Positions 1 to 9,380 are shown, counted from the stretch's first letter. The stretch: 64,000 bases of DNA from Schaalia dentiphila ATCC 17982 (GCF_000154225.1 NZ_DS264586.1:1580527-1644526); one strand, 5' to 3'. Program-made: numbers and translations. The notes: generated by a model from the sequence alone, not told the origin.

Positions 1-47
1 GGCAGGTCCGCACCGGGCAGGTCCAGCGTCAGTGCGCGCTCACTCAC
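1..47 (-). CDS. 5' end of an unidentified gene, cut by the window edge
   Basis: A GTG at 47-45 opens a frame that runs off the left edge of the window, giving 15 residues (MSERALTLDLPGADL). The GTG lies inside the last codons of the upstream DUF5998-type gene, so the two frames overlap by 8 nt, as in a translationally coupled operon. In many actinobacteria the gene after this DUF5998 family encodes an alkaline-phosphatase-superfamily protein, but 15 residues are too few to show that here. Confidence 0.45.
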   Translation of the reverse strand, partial: MSERALTLDLPGADL

Positions 48-576
48 TGCGGGTCCCCATCAGGCGAGCGAGATGATCGACGAAGACCATGGCCTCGTCG
101 AGAGCATCCTGACCGTCGGCGGCCGCGGAGATACGGAACGTCATGTCGTCGGGGAAGGACGTGCCCGTCAGGCCATGGTCGGCCATGCAATTGGGATCGT
201 CGCAGCGGGCGGGTTCGAGCTCGAGGCGGCGTGCGCCCTTCAGGTCCAGGGCGATCGTCATCTCGGACAGGCCGCTCGCGTTCTCGGGGTCCGTGTAGAC
301 CTCCATCGTGGAGTATCCGGCGATGTCGCCCACGCGGTGCACGGCCGTCGCAATCGTCGCCGATCCGCCGTCCATTTCATCAACGTGCAGCTGAACGATG
401 GCGCGGTCCGTCAGCGAGGCGACCGTGAGGTGCCGGAAGACCGATCCGCGGTCGAAACCCGTATCCACCTGGCACAGCGTCGCGAGCGGCTCCGCAGCGC
501 CCAGAGCGCGGCGCAGCGCACGCTGCACGGCCTTGGGGTAGAAGCCCCCACGTTCGATACGGGTCCATGTGTCCAT
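40..576 (-). CDS. DUF5998 family protein
   Basis: 178 aa, function unknown. The sequence resembles the actinobacterial DUF5998 family, which is commonly found divergent from a gyrA/parC-type gene, as here. I chose the ATG at 576 (MDTWTRIERGG) because the longer open frame upstream would run across the parC start region. No signal peptide or membrane segment is visible. Two cysteines sit in a CDDPNCMADHG segment near residue 130 and could bind a metal, which is inference. There is no Shine-Dalgarno; CACAAT lies 6 nt before the ATG, so the mRNA may be leaderless. The family call is from memory of the conserved N-terminus and the context. Confidence 0.7.
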   Translation of the reverse strand: MDTWTRIERGGFYPKAVQRALRRALGAAEPLATLCQVDTGFDRGSVFRHLTVASLTDRAIVQLHVDEMDGGSATIATAVHRVGDIAGYSTMEVYTDPENASGLSEMTIALDLKGARRLELEPARCDDPNCMADHGLTGTSFPDDMTFRISAAADGQDALDEAMVFVDHLARLMGTRSE

Positions 577-643
577 GCCCCAATTGTGCCCCGAAGCGGC
601 GCGCCAGTCGAAATGAGCGCCAAGCCGCGCAATAATTGCGCGT
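577..643. promoter_or_regulatory. Divergent promoter region between DUF5998 gene and parC
   Basis: Only 67 bp separate the two divergent starts. Forward: TCGAAA (608-613), 17 nt, AATAAT (631-636), then 7 nt to the parC ATG at 644, with no Shine-Dalgarno. Reverse: TCGACT, 17 nt, CACAAT, then 6 nt to the ATG at 576. A perfect 17-nt inverted repeat, CGCGCAAT-A-ATTGCGCG (626-642), covers the forward -10 and abuts the parC start, so it could be an operator. Promoter elements were read by eye. Confidence 0.5.
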
Positions 644-3115
644 ATGGCTAAGAAGGACCAGGTCGTCGACATCCCTGAGAAGGACGAGAACATCACAGAG
701 ATCGACGTGTCCGATGAGATGCGTGGGTCCTTCCTGGAGTATGCCGTCTCGGTGATCTACGCTCGCGCGCTCCCCGACGCGCGCGATGGCCTCAAGCCCG
801 TGCAGCGCCGCATCCTGTTCCAGATGGATCAGATGGGGCTGCGCCCCGACAAGGGACACGTGAAGTCCCAGCGCGTCGTCGGCGAGGTCATGGGTAAGCT
901 CCACCCGCACGGCGATTCCGCGATTTACGAGGCCCTGGTGCGCCTCGCGCAGCCCTTTAACCTGCGTGTTCCGTTGGTCGATGGACACGGTAACTTCGGC
1001 TCTCTGGACGACGGCCCTGCCGCCGCGCGTTACACCGAGGCGCGCATGGCGCCCGCCGCGCTGGACCTGGTGACGGGCCTGGATGAGGACACGGTCGATT
1101 TCGTCCCCAACTACGACAACCAGTTCATGCAGCCGGACGTCCTGCCGGCGGCCTTCCCCCAGCTGCTGGTCAACGGCGCCTCGGGCATCGCCGTGGGCAT
1201 GGCGACGAATGTCGCCCCACACAACCTGTCGGAGACGATCGCTGGCGCTATCCACCTGCTGGATAACCCGTCTGCGTCGGTCGCAGACCTCATGCGCTAC
1301 ATCCCCGGCCCTGACCTGCCCGAGGGCGGCGTCATCGTCGGCCTCGAGGGCATCAAGGAGGCCTACGAGACGGGCCGAGGCGCGTTCAAGACCCGCGCGA
1401 AGGTCCAGATCGAGCGCGTGACCGCCCGCAAGATGGGCATCATCGTCACGCAGCTGCCCTACATGGTGGGCCCGGAAAAGGTCATCGAAAAGATCAAGGA
1501 AAACGCGAACGCAGGACGCCTCAAGGGCATTTCCTCGGTTCAGAACCTCACCGACCGTATCCACGGCCTGCGTTTGGTCATCGAAGTAAAGAACGGTTTC
1601 AATCCCGAGGCCGTGCTTCAGCAGCTCTACCAGCGCACGCCTCTGGAGGATTCCTTCTCGATCAACGCGGTGGCGCTCGTGGGCGGCCAGCCGCGCACGC
1701 TGGGCCTCAAGGAGATGCTACAGGTCTTCCTGGATCACCGCCTGGATGTCACGACGCGTCGCAGCCGCTTCCGCCTGAAGAAGTGCGAGGATCGCCTGCA
1801 CCTGGTCGAGGGCCTGCTCATCGCGATCCTGGACATCGACGACGTTATCGCGATTATTCGCTCCTCTGATGACGCGGAGATCGCGCGCGAGCGCCTCATG
1901 ACGGCGTTCGACCTGTCCGAGGCCCAGGCCAACTACATCCTCGAGCTGCGCCTGCGTCGCCTCACGAAGTTCTCGCGCATCGAGCTGGAGGCCGAGCGCG
2001 ATGAGCTGCTGGCGAAGATCGCGTCGCTGCGCGAGATCCTGGAGGATCCAGAGCTGCTGCGCGCGCTCGTGAAGAAGGAGCTGCGCGAGGTCTCGGATCG
2101 CCTGGGTACGCCGCGTCGCACGCTGCTGCTGGCCTCGACGGGCACGCCCGTGGGTGCGGCAGCCGCCGACGATGCCGCGCTGGCGGCCCTGCCGTCGGTG
2201 TCGCGTTCCGGTAAGGGCCTGGACCTGCAGATCCCGGACGACCCGTGCGTCGTGGTCCTGTCCTCCACGGGCGCTCTCGCCCGCGTCGAGGGCGGGGATC
2301 CCCTGGAACCCGGTCCGCGCGCGGCGTCGGACGGCTGGCGCGTACAACTGCCGTCGACGGCTCGCTCACAGGTGGCTGTGGTGACGGAGGACGGCATCGC
2401 GCACCGCATCGACGTCGTCGACCTGCCTGCACTCCCCCGCTTTGAGACGGGCCTGTCCCTTGCTGGGGCGATGCCCGCGTCGCTCCTCCTGCACACGGAC
2501 GTTCCTGCAGTGGGTCTGCTCGATCCCGAGGGCACCGACGTGGTCGCGATGGGCACGACTCGCGGCACGGTCAAGCGCCTGCGACCGGACGTGCTGCAGC
2601 GCGACGAGTGGGAGGTCATCGCCCTGGAGGACGGCGACCGTCTGGTGGGCTTCGATCGGTGCTCGGACGAGGCGGACCTGGTGTTTATTTCGTCGGACGC
2701 GCAGCTGCTGCGCACCCCCGCCGCGAAGGTGCGCCCGCAGGGTCGCACGGCCGGCGGCATGGCTGGCATGAAGCTGAACGCCGGGGCCGAGGCCCTGGGC
2801 TTCTGGGTGGTCGAGGCTCCCATCGACGCCGTCGTGGTAACGGTAGCCGCGGCGCTAGGTGCGCTGCCGGGAACGGGCCAGACGACGGTGAAGGTGACGC
2901 CTTTCGAGTGCTACCCCACGAAGGGTCGAGGCGGCCAGGGCGTGCGCTGCCAGCGCTTCCTGCGCGGCGAGGATCGCCTGGATATCGCGTGGGTCGGTAC
3001 AAAGCCGGCACGGGCCGCGTCCGCGGACGGTTCGCCTGTGGAGCTGCCCGCCGAGGACGAGCGCCGCGATGGCTCGGGCGTTCCGATCACCTTCGCGATT
3101 GCGTCGATCGGCTGA
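644..3115 (+). CDS. parC: DNA topoisomerase IV subunit A
   Basis: 823 aa, full length for the GyrA/ParC family. It is the DNA cleavage and rejoining subunit of a type IIA topoisomerase. The catalytic tyrosine is Y130 in [11 protein letters not shown]. The quinolone-determining stretch reads [17 protein letters not shown], with S92 and E96 at the positions of E. coli GyrA S83 and D87, which looks like the sensitive form. A C-terminal beta-pinwheel region follows from about residue 500. The matching B subunit (parE) is in this window on the other strand. I prefer ParC over GyrA because of that partner and the DUF5998 neighbour; a second gyrase pair should exist elsewhere. The start has no Shine-Dalgarno and a -10-like AATAAT 7 nt upstream. 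Confidence 0.9.
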   Translation: MAKKDQVVDIPEKDENITEIDVSDEMRGSFLEYAVSVIYARALPDARDGLKPVQRRILFQMDQMGLRPDKGHVKSQRVVGEVMGKLHPHGDSAIYEALVRLAQPFNLRVPLVDGHGNFGSLDDGPAAARYTEARMAPAALDLVTGLDEDTVDFVPNYDNQFMQPDVLPAAFPQLLVNGASGIAVGMATNVAPHNLSETIAGAIHLLDNPSASVADLMRYIPGPDLPEGGVIVGLEGIKEAYETGRGAFKTRAKVQIERVTARKMGIIVTQLPYMVGPEKVIEKIKENANAGRLKGISSVQNLTDRIHGLRLVIEVKNGFNPEAVLQQLYQRTPLEDSFSINAVALVGGQPRTLGLKEMLQVFLDHRLDVTTRRSRFRLKKCEDRLHLVEGLLIAILDIDDVIAIIRSSDDAEIARERLMTAFDLSEAQANYILELRLRRLTKFSRIELEAERDELLAKIASLREILEDPELLRALVKKELREVSDRLGTPRRTLLLASTGTPVGAAAADDAALAALPSVSRSGKGLDLQIPDDPCVVVLSSTGALARVEGGDPLEPGPRAASDGWRVQLPSTARSQVAVVTEDGIAHRIDVVDLPALPRFETGLSLAGAMPASLLLHTDVPAVGLLDPEGTDVVAMGTTRGTVKRLRPDVLQRDEWEVIALEDGDRLVGFDRCSDEADLVFISSDAQLLRTPAAKVRPQGRTAGGMAGMKLNAGAEALGFWVVEAPIDAVVVTVAAALGALPGTGQTTVKVTPFECYPTKGRGGQGVRCQRFLRGEDRLDIAWVGTKPARAASADGSPVELPAEDERRDGSGVPITFAIASIG

Positions 3116-3134
3116 CGCACTCTTCTAGTCGTGA

Positions 3135-3172
3135 CGGTGGGGTGGCCGGGATTGCTCCCGGCCACCCCACCG
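3135..3172. terminator. Bidirectional terminator hairpin
   Basis: Perfect 16-bp stem (3135-3150 with 3157-3172) and a 6-nt loop, between the convergent ends of parC and the subtilase gene. A short CTTTA tail follows on the forward strand. Confidence 0.85.
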
Positions 3173-3195
3173 CTTTATCAGCTTCTATTTCGCGC

Positions 3196-4413
3196 CTATT
3201 TTGCGTGATAGCGGGGGCTGGTTCCCAGGTGCGTGGGAACCGTGACCAACGGATCGGTGATCAAGGATTCGTCAAAGCCCCTGTAGGAATACGAGTTGTC
3301 GTTGACTATCTGCGCAGGGTTCACGACACCATCCGCATACTGCTGCACTTCGTCGGGTGTCGGGCTCGATCCATTCCCCTTGTCGGCGAGCGGGTTCACA
3401 TCGGGCAGCGTCGTGGGATCCGCATTGAGCATTGCCCCTGGATCGATGCCGCCGTAGCCGGTGTACTGATTCCAGGTGTGGTCTGGGTTCAGGCCCGTCT
3501 TGACGAGGAGCTGGAGCAGCTGATTGGACGAGGCATTCGGCCACTTCTGGCGGGCGAGCGCGAGGACACCGGCGACGATGGGAGACGAGAATGATGTACC
3601 GGATGTCTCAACGATCTGATTCGTCGCAAAGTCATGCGTTTTGACCGGACCGCCAACGGCTGTCGTTGTCACGCCTTGTCCCCACGACGAATAGTCCTGA
3701 CGGTTACCATCGACGCCAATCGCACTGACGCCAACGACTCCGGACCACTGGGACAGCGACGATGAGTTTTCATCCGTTGCTTCATTTCCAGCGGCAGCTG
3801 TTATGATCACGCCCTTGGTCAATGCCCTCGCGACAGTCCATTTCAGTTCGTCACCCTGAAGCGAGCTGGAAGCAGAGAAATTCACGATTTGCGCACCGTC
3901 GTTCATTGCTTGATTGAGCAGCCACGGGACACTGACTTTAGATAGGCCATTCTGAGTTTCAGTACACGAAGGAGATGCAGAATCTCCCCTGCTAGGGGCG
4001 GGTATCTGATAAGTCAGAAGAGAACTCTCGGGAGCCACTCCATAGACAGATGACACCAAGATCGAAGCAACAGCTGTGCCATGGGTCTTGGAAGATGCGG
4101 ATGAGGTCACTTCACACGTTGATTTGTTGTGAATATCCGAATCCCTCAGCTCGGGTGTAGTAGTATCTACTTCCCCATCGACGATGGCAACGGTTACCCC
4201 TTTGCCGGTATACCCCTTTGCCCTAGCCTGATCCAGGTGGTAGTATGAGAAGTACGCCTGGTCCGCCGCGGTGATCGCGTTGTCCGCCTGGGCTGGAGTG
4301 GTTGGGAGCGTGGTGACGCTAGCGGCGATGACGAGAGCGGCAGCCGAAGCTCCCCACATGCGTCTACTTTTTCGAGGCGCTCGTCTCGGCTTTACCATTG
4401 GCGCGGATCCCAT
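3196..4413 (-). CDS. Secreted S8 family serine peptidase (subtilase)
   Basis: 405 aa. The catalytic triad is visible: D79 (AIVDGEVD), H111 (KTHGTAVAS) and S274 (SGTSFSSPIVAG), with oxyanion N210 (AAAGNEA). A basic N-terminus followed by a hydrophobic stretch at about residues 20-43, ending AQA-D, is a typical signal peptide, so the enzyme is exported. The architecture recalls mycosin-type subtilases, but no C-terminal membrane helix is seen, and the tail after about residue 340 is polar and Pro/Asn-rich. The start at 4413 has AAAGGA upstream; a second ATG at 4398 is possible. No ESX secretion genes are nearby, so a mycosin role is not supported. The protein likely degrades or processes extracellular proteins. 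Confidence 0.88.
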   Translation of the reverse strand: MGSAPMVKPRRAPRKSRRMWGASAAALVIAASVTTLPTTPAQADNAITAADQAYFSYYHLDQARAKGYTGKGVTVAIVDGEVDTTTPELRDSDIHNKSTCEVTSSASSKTHGTAVASILVSSVYGVAPESSLLTYQIPAPSRGDSASPSCTETQNGLSKVSVPWLLNQAMNDGAQIVNFSASSSLQGDELKWTVARALTKGVIITAAAGNEATDENSSSLSQWSGVVGVSAIGVDGNRQDYSSWGQGVTTTAVGGPVKTHDFATNQIVETSGTSFSSPIVAGVLALARQKWPNASSNQLLQLLVKTGLNPDHTWNQYTGYGGIDPGAMLNADPTTLPDVNPLADKGNGSSPTPDEVQQYADGVVNPAQIVNDNSYSYRGFDESLITDPLVTVPTHLGTSPRYHAK

Positions 4414-4523
4414 CCATCGTCCTTTCGCGGAGCGGGGCTCAAGTCCTTAACGGAGCCGTTATCGGAGTCAAAGCCAACGTCAGCCACGCGTCACCTCCAC
4501 GAATACCAAGACCGAAAATGACA

Positions 4524-4537
4524 TGTTCCACGGAACA
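4524..4537. promoter_or_regulatory. 14-bp inverted repeat upstream of the subtilase
   Basis: TGTTCC-AC-GGAACA, about 110 bp upstream of the subtilase start in an AT-richer stretch. It could be an operator for the subtilase gene. It resembles a parS site shortened by two bases but does not match the 16-bp parS consensus. Confidence 0.35.
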
Positions 4538-4622
4538 CTATGAGACCTCTGCAAGCATATGACTACTTGTTCACAGTGACAAGCGCGTCCGAGAATCGCG
4601 CAGTGACCACAGACCAGCGGAT

Positions 4623-4662
4623 ATGGGTGTGGGCCCAGCCGCTCGGCCGGGCCCACACCCAT
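4623..4662 (-). terminator. Terminator of the PfkB kinase/sugar porter operon
   Basis: Perfect 14-bp stem (4623-4636 with 4649-4662), with a further GCCG/CGGC pairing inside the 12-nt loop. It lies 21 bp downstream of the kinase stop codon. Confidence 0.8.
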
Positions 4663-4683
4663 CAGTTGAGAGGTACTCCCCCG

Positions 4684-5634
4684 TCAGCCTCGCAGCGTCG
4701 GGTCGGCGGCCAGGACGTCGGCAACCTCCTCGCGCGTGGGCGAGTAGGCGCCTTGGTGCAGGATGGTGATGCCGGAGGTGATGATGCCGCGGTGGATGGC
4801 GGGCAGGATCTGGTCCCACGAGGCCTCACGCAGGCGCTGCTTTGCCTCGCCGGAACCCAGGAGTCCCGCGTCCACGAGGCCGGAGATCAGGCCGGCCATG
4901 AGCGAGTCGCCCGCGCCCACGGTGTCCACCAGCTCGACGTCCAGCGGGTCGACGACGAGCATGTCACGCTCGGCGGCAGCCTTGATGTAGACTCCCCAGG
5001 GACCGCGCGTGCACAGGATCAGCGACGGGCCGGACTGCGACCACTCGCGGATGACGTCCTCGACGGGGCGGCCCGGGTAGAGCCACTCGAGGTCCTCGTC
5101 CGACGCCTTGACGACATCCGCGAGGGCCACGATCGCCTCGATGTGGGGGCGGGCCTCGTCGGGCGTACCCAGCAGAGCGGGGCGGATGTTCGGGTCGTAG
5201 GACACAGTGCCGCGGATGGCCTGGCGCTTGACGGCGGCCAGGACCTTATCAGCGCCGGGCTCGACGACGACCACGTAGGAGCCGGTGTGGACGTGCCCAA
5301 CGGTGTCCGGGTCCTCGACGGAGGGCACATCCCAGGACAGATCAAACTCGTAGGTGGCATGGCCTCGTTCGTCGACGGCGGCGTGAGCCACCGTGGTAAA
5401 TTCGGCGCCGTCGCTGCCGGGCGTCAGGGTGACGCCGGCGGCCTCGGCGTGAGCGCGCACCTTATCGCCGCGAGCGTCGCGGGCGAACCATGTCGCCAGC
5501 TCGGATTCGTGGCCGAGCCGGGTCAGGCCGGCGGCAACGTTGAGCATCGATCCCCCGACAACTTCGACGGGTTCACTGTTTGGGCGGGTGATCTCGTCGA
5601 TGAGAGCTTCCCCGATGTTCACGATCCTAGTCAT
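4684..5634 (-). CDS. PfkB family carbohydrate kinase (fructokinase-like)
   Basis: 316 aa, normal length for ribokinase/PfkB sugar kinases. The N-terminal substrate-binding region (VNIGEALIDE, then GGSMLNVAAGLTRLG) and the C-terminal ATP/anion-hole motif DTVGAGDSLMAG are intact; D243 is the expected catalytic base. It probably phosphorylates fructose or a related sugar in the cytoplasm with ATP. The gene overlaps the upstream sugar porter by 8 bp, so the two form an operon of uptake followed by phosphorylation. Substrate cannot be fixed from sequence alone; fructokinase is the best guess because of the GEALID N-terminus and the porter. Confidence 0.85.
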   Translation of the reverse strand: MTRIVNIGEALIDEITRPNSEPVEVVGGSMLNVAAGLTRLGHESELATWFARDARGDKVRAHAEAAGVTLTPGSDGAEFTTVAHAAVDERGHATYEFDLSWDVPSVEDPDTVGHVHTGSYVVVVEPGADKVLAAVKRQAIRGTVSYDPNIRPALLGTPDEARPHIEAIVALADVVKASDEDLEWLYPGRPVEDVIREWSQSGPSLILCTRGPWGVYIKAAAERDMLVVDPLDVELVDTVGAGDSLMAGLISGLVDAGLLGSGEAKQRLREASWDQILPAIHRGIITSGITILHQGAYSPTREEVADVLAADPTLRG

Positions 5635-7093
5635 TCGTCAACCCCAGCTTCTCTTCCATTTCTTCCAGAGGAATGCCCTTCGTTTCGGGCATAACCTTCA
5701 GGACCCAGAATAGCTGACCGATCATGGCCAGGAAGAAGATTCCGAAGGCGAAACCCCCGCCCAGCTTATCCGCGAGCACGGGGAACGCGTAGGTAATGAC
5801 GAAGGCGAACACCCAGTGCGTGAGCGACCCCAGAGACTGGCCGCGGGCGCGCACGCGGTTGGGGAAGATCTCCGAGATGAACACCCAGATGACCGAGCCC
5901 TGACCGAAGGCGTGCGAGGCGATGAAGGCGAGCAGGCCGACAAGAATCAGCCAGACCGGAACGGCGCTGCCTTCTTCGAAGACACCCCCCTTGTAGGCGA
6001 ACATGATTGCCGACAGGAAGCCAAGCGAGATGAGGTAGCCGATGGAGCCGACGATCATGAGCTGGCGCCGACCCAGCTTGTCGATGACGGTGAGGGCAGC
6101 CATCGTGGCGATCAGGTTCATGAGGCCGACGATGACGGAGGCGACGTAGGGGAATGCCGCGCCGAGCACCTCCTCGCCGCCGGCGAGCTTCATAACCTTG
6201 GGAGCGTAGTAGAGGATCGCGTTGATGCCGGAGAGCTGGTTGAACATCGCAATGCAGAAGGCCATGAGGATGACCTTGCGGTAGCGGCGCGTGAAGAAGG
6301 CAACCTTGCCGCCGGAAGCATCCTCGGCGATCTGCGCCTTTATCTCGGCGATCTGCTCGTCGAACTCTGCCCGAGAGGTGGTGAGGCGTTCAGAAATCTT
6401 CACGGCCCGCTCCTTGCGACCGTTGGCCAGGAGCCAGCGAGGCGTCTCGGGGACGGTCGCCAGGAAGATGAGGAAGAAGACGGCCGGGACGGCCATGACG
6501 CCGAGCATCCAACGCCAGGCGATGTCCTCGTGTGCGATCTCGCGGATGATCGCGTTGGAGGCGTAGGCAAGGAGGATACCGAAAACGATGTTGAACTGGA
6601 CCAAGCCGACCAGGCGCCCGCGCACGCGAGCGGGGGCGATCTCGGCGGTGTAGATGGGCGCGACCACGGAGGACAGTCCGACGCCGATGCCGCCGAGGAA
6701 GCGGAACAGCATGAAGAAAGTGATCGGGAACGCGGACGAGGCCGACACCGATCCGTCCGCAGCGGTGACCAGGGTGGGTAGCGGCGCAAGAGCGGTTGCG
6801 AGGGCGCCCACGCCGAACAGGATGCCGATCCAGAAGAGGACGGGCTTACGGCCGAAGCGATCAGCCAGGTTACCGGCGATGATCGCGCCGAGAATCGTAC
6901 CGATCGTCGCGATCGCGACGATCATGCCTTCGCCCGTGGAGGACAGAGCGTAGAGCTCGGTGAGTTTTTCTTCCGCACCGGAGATGACGGCGGTATCAAA
7001 ACCGAAGAGCAGGCCGCCGAGAGAGGCGACGATGGCACTTCGAATGACCAGGGGCGGAATGGATCGAGATGGTGCTGACGACTGAGATGTCAT
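5627..7093 (-). CDS. Sugar porter family MFS transporter
   Basis: 488 aa from the ATG at 7093. I preferred this over the start at 7126 because GGAG lies 6 nt upstream. It has twelve hydrophobic segments and the sugar-porter signatures: LFGFDTAVISGA in TM1, DRFGRKPV after TM2, GRLVGLVQF, PETPRWLL after TM6, QLSGINAILYYAP in TM7 and DKLGRRQLM. It is a proton-coupled or facilitative hexose or pentose transporter in the cytoplasmic membrane. First gene of a two-gene operon with the downstream PfkB kinase. A palindrome fitting a GntR/FadR-type operator lies about 80 bp upstream. Confidence 0.9.
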   Translation of the reverse strand: MTSQSSAPSRSIPPLVIRSAIVASLGGLLFGFDTAVISGAEEKLTELYALSSTGEGMIVAIATIGTILGAIIAGNLADRFGRKPVLFWIGILFGVGALATALAPLPTLVTAADGSVSASSAFPITFFMLFRFLGGIGVGLSSVVAPIYTAEIAPARVRGRLVGLVQFNIVFGILLAYASNAIIREIAHEDIAWRWMLGVMAVPAVFFLIFLATVPETPRWLLANGRKERAVKISERLTTSRAEFDEQIAEIKAQIAEDASGGKVAFFTRRYRKVILMAFCIAMFNQLSGINAILYYAPKVMKLAGGEEVLGAAFPYVASVIVGLMNLIATMAALTVIDKLGRRQLMIVGSIGYLISLGFLSAIMFAYKGGVFEEGSAVPVWLILVGLLAFIASHAFGQGSVIWVFISEIFPNRVRARGQSLGSLTHWVFAFVITYAFPVLADKLGGGFAFGIFFLAMIGQLFWVLKVMPETKGIPLEEMEEKLGLTND

Positions 7094-7169
7094 GCTAGCT
7101 CCGCACTGTGGGGAGGGGACGCGCATGGCGCCGAGGCCGTTCCTGCCTCTGTCGCGAGCCTAAGAATTC

Positions 7170-7185
7170 AATTGGTCGGACAATT
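7170..7185. promoter_or_regulatory. Candidate GntR-type operator upstream of the sugar porter
   Basis: AATTG-GTCGGA-CAATT inverted repeat. Its core TGGTCGGACAA fits the FadR-subfamily GntR consensus TNGTNNNACNA. It sits 77-92 bp before the porter start, a position expected near the promoter. No GntR gene lies in this window, so the regulator would be encoded elsewhere. Confidence 0.45.
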
Positions 7186-7312
7186 AGGACCTAGGGAGCA
7201 GTTATGTGAAAACTGAAAGGAAAACGGGAGGAAAAACGCCCACCGACAAAGAAAAAGTAACGACGGTAACACAAGGGGATGCGCGGAAACATCCACCATG
7301 CGAAACGCATGA

Positions 7313-8335
7313 TCAAATTTCGATCGCGTAGAGCCTCGTCTGGCCGACCGTACGGAAGCCGAGGTAGTCGTAGATGGCGAGAGCGCCCGTGTGGTTCGCG
7401 GACCCCACGCCCGTGCCCGCGCGATCCATGCCGTCGCGCTTCTGTGCCCACATCGACGCCAGGATCAGCGCGTCCGCGACGCGGCTCTCGCGCCACTGGG
7501 ACAAGACACCCAGCTGGTCGATGTACCCCTCACGCCAGCCCAGAGCCGCCCAATCCTGCTCGTAACACGATGCCAGCAGGAAACCGGCAACGCGGGGACG
7601 ATCGCCCGTGCGGTCGACGGCGACGAACGACCATTCGGGAGCGAAGGCCGTGCGCCCCTGCATCCACTGCTCCTGGGTGAGCGGGGGCCGACCCCACTCG
7701 GACTCGTTGAGGCGGTTCGCCGCGCGCAGGGCGGGTTCCTCCCACTGGGGGCCCCAGGCCTCGACGCTCATGTACGAACCCAGGTCAGGAACCGGCGGAA
7801 GACTATCCAGGGAGGCGCGCAGCTCGTAGTAGGTGCGCGTCCAGCGGAAGCCATGCACCTTCAGCTGCGCCTCGAGATCGTCCTGGCCGGTCTCGACGTG
7901 ACAGGTGATCTGGGCGGGAGCGTCACCCTCGACCTCGGCCAGCATCTGTCGGGCAGTGCCCTCCTGCCAGTCGACGATCGCATTGCCGAGGCCGATGCGC
8001 CGAAAGTCGGGGTCCACTCCCCCGACGCAAACGCACTCCACACGCCCCGGGAAACGCAGGACCACCTGCGCGAAGGCGACGATTCGACCCGCTGCAATAC
8101 CCCTGCGGGCGATCCCGACGAGGCCTCGCCACTGGGAAGCACCCGAGAGCATCTCCTCGACCTCGTCCGGGCTGGTGCGATACGGCGGGTTATCGCGGGC
8201 CTCCATGCGGGCGAAAAGCGCGGACAGGCCGTCGTGATGGGCGGCCGTCAGCGACTCCCATTCGATCCCGTGATGTTCGCCCGGGAAGGGGACGAACTCG
8301 GGGGCATTTGCTCGCTGCGCGAGAGGAATGCTCAT
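7313..8335 (-). CDS. GNAT family N-acetyltransferase
   Basis: 340 aa, about twice the size of a single GNAT domain, with two tandem GNAT-like halves (about residues 25-170 and 180-340). The second half ends with a typical GNAT tail (SANHTGALAIYDYLGFRTVGQ). The first half carries the acetyl-CoA loop-like stretch FRRIGLGNAIVDWQ. The start at 8335 has AGGAGG upstream. It is a paralogue of the next gene upstream, from which it is separated by 18 bp, so they are probably co-transcribed after a duplication. Substrate unknown. The two-domain layout recalls MshD (mycothiol synthase), but the similarity is only of architecture. Confidence 0.8.
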   Translation of the reverse strand: MSIPLAQRANAPEFVPFPGEHHGIEWESLTAAHHDGLSALFARMEARDNPPYRTSPDEVEEMLSGASQWRGLVGIARRGIAAGRIVAFAQVVLRFPGRVECVCVGGVDPDFRRIGLGNAIVDWQEGTARQMLAEVEGDAPAQITCHVETGQDDLEAQLKVHGFRWTRTYYELRASLDSLPPVPDLGSYMSVEAWGPQWEEPALRAANRLNESEWGRPPLTQEQWMQGRTAFAPEWSFVAVDRTGDRPRVAGFLLASCYEQDWAALGWREGYIDQLGVLSQWRESRVADALILASMWAQKRDGMDRAGTGVGSANHTGALAIYDYLGFRTVGQTRLYAIEI

Positions 8336-8353
8336 GCTCGCCTCCTTCCGTCC

Positions 8354-9373
8354 CTACTGGTCGATCGTGTAGTAAACCTCGGCGGCTTCATCCACGAAGC
8401 CCAGGTGTTCGTAAATCTTATGCGCTCCGTCCGGGCTCGACATGTCAACGTCGAGGCCAATGCGCGACGCTCCAGACGCGGACGCTGCGGCGACGGCGTG
8501 CCCGACGAGGGCGCTCGCAATGGAGCGTCCGCGGTGCGCCTCAGCAACGCCGAGCAGGTAGATGTAAGCCTCCGGACGGCCCGTAGCCACCCAGCGCTGC
8601 GCGGGACGTCCAGTGATCGCGTAGCCAACGACATCACCCTGAGCATCCACGGCCACGAACGACCAACGCGTGTCGAAGTGGTTCATCGCATCGTCCCACC
8701 ACAGGGCGCGCAGGGGCGAACGGAACGACTGCTGGAAAGCCTCCATGTGGATGGCGCGGATCTGGTCCTGCGGAACCTTGTTCCACGGAAGGACGCGATA
8801 TCCGTGGCGCGCGGGCACGGGCACCTCGCCACCGGCCAGGTCACGGTACATGACCTGGTACGTGCGCTTAGCAAAGAAGCCGGCCGCAATGTAGAGGCGG
8901 CGACGATCGGTCATGTGCGCGTCGACGAGGTTCGAAATCGAGGCAGGAACCTCAGAATCGGCTCCAAATTCCTCGACGAGCATCTGTCGGGCGCGCCCGT
9001 CCTGCCAGTAGAGCAGAGCCCGGCCCACGCCTCGGCCACGCCAGTGCGGGTGAATGAAGGCACTGACGACGGCGGTGGCGGCCTCGTGAATGCCGCGCAG
9101 CACGCGCACGGACGCCACGGCGCAGATGTTTCGCTTCGCGTCCAGGCCGACGATCGTGTCCACCCAGTCGCGCCCGTTCTCGCCCTCCATCATGTCCGCG
9201 ATGTCGTCGACGGAGGTGCGCCGAATGGCATTGTCGTCGTCTTCGATCAGGGAGATGAGTGCGTACACGGCGGGGGCATCGCGGCCGATCATGGGCCGCC
9301 AGCGCAACCCGAGGTGATTGCCCGGGTACGGGACGGACCCGGGCGGCGTGAGTCGCTGCGCAAGTCCTGTCAT
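8354..9373 (-). CDS. GNAT family N-acetyltransferase (paralogue)
   Basis: 339 aa, tandem double-GNAT protein like its downstream neighbour (shared openings LAQR..PGSVPYPGNHLG and LAQR..APEFVPFPGEHHG). Acetyl-CoA binding loops are visible at HPHWRGRGVGRALLYWQ and EAHRGRSIASALVGHA; the C-terminal half ends GAHKIYEHLGFVDEA. It is probably a cytoplasmic acyltransferase of unknown substrate. The start at 9373 has no Shine-Dalgarno; TAGGAT lies exactly 7 nt before the ATG with GTGACT 18 nt further upstream, so the transcript may be leaderless. Confidence 0.8.
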   Translation of the reverse strand: MTGLAQRLTPPGSVPYPGNHLGLRWRPMIGRDAPAVYALISLIEDDDNAIRRTSVDDIADMMEGENGRDWVDTIVGLDAKRNICAVASVRVLRGIHEAATAVVSAFIHPHWRGRGVGRALLYWQDGRARQMLVEEFGADSEVPASISNLVDAHMTDRRRLYIAAGFFAKRTYQVMYRDLAGGEVPVPARHGYRVLPWNKVPQDQIRAIHMEAFQQSFRSPLRALWWDDAMNHFDTRWSFVAVDAQGDVVGYAITGRPAQRWVATGRPEAYIYLLGVAEAHRGRSIASALVGHAVAAASASGASRIGLDVDMSSPDGAHKIYEHLGFVDEAAEVYYTIDQ

Positions 9374-9380
9374 GGCAGAT

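Noticed and set aside
3196..4413. Subtilase as an ESX-linked mycosin
   Set aside because: No C-terminal membrane helix and no EccB/C/D/E or WXG100 genes nearby.
4524..4537. parS centromere site
   Set aside because: Two bases shorter than the consensus palindrome and far from any parAB genes.
7313..9373. GNAT pair as mycothiol synthase (mshD)
   Set aside because: Only the double-domain architecture agrees; no diagnostic motif and no other msh gene here.
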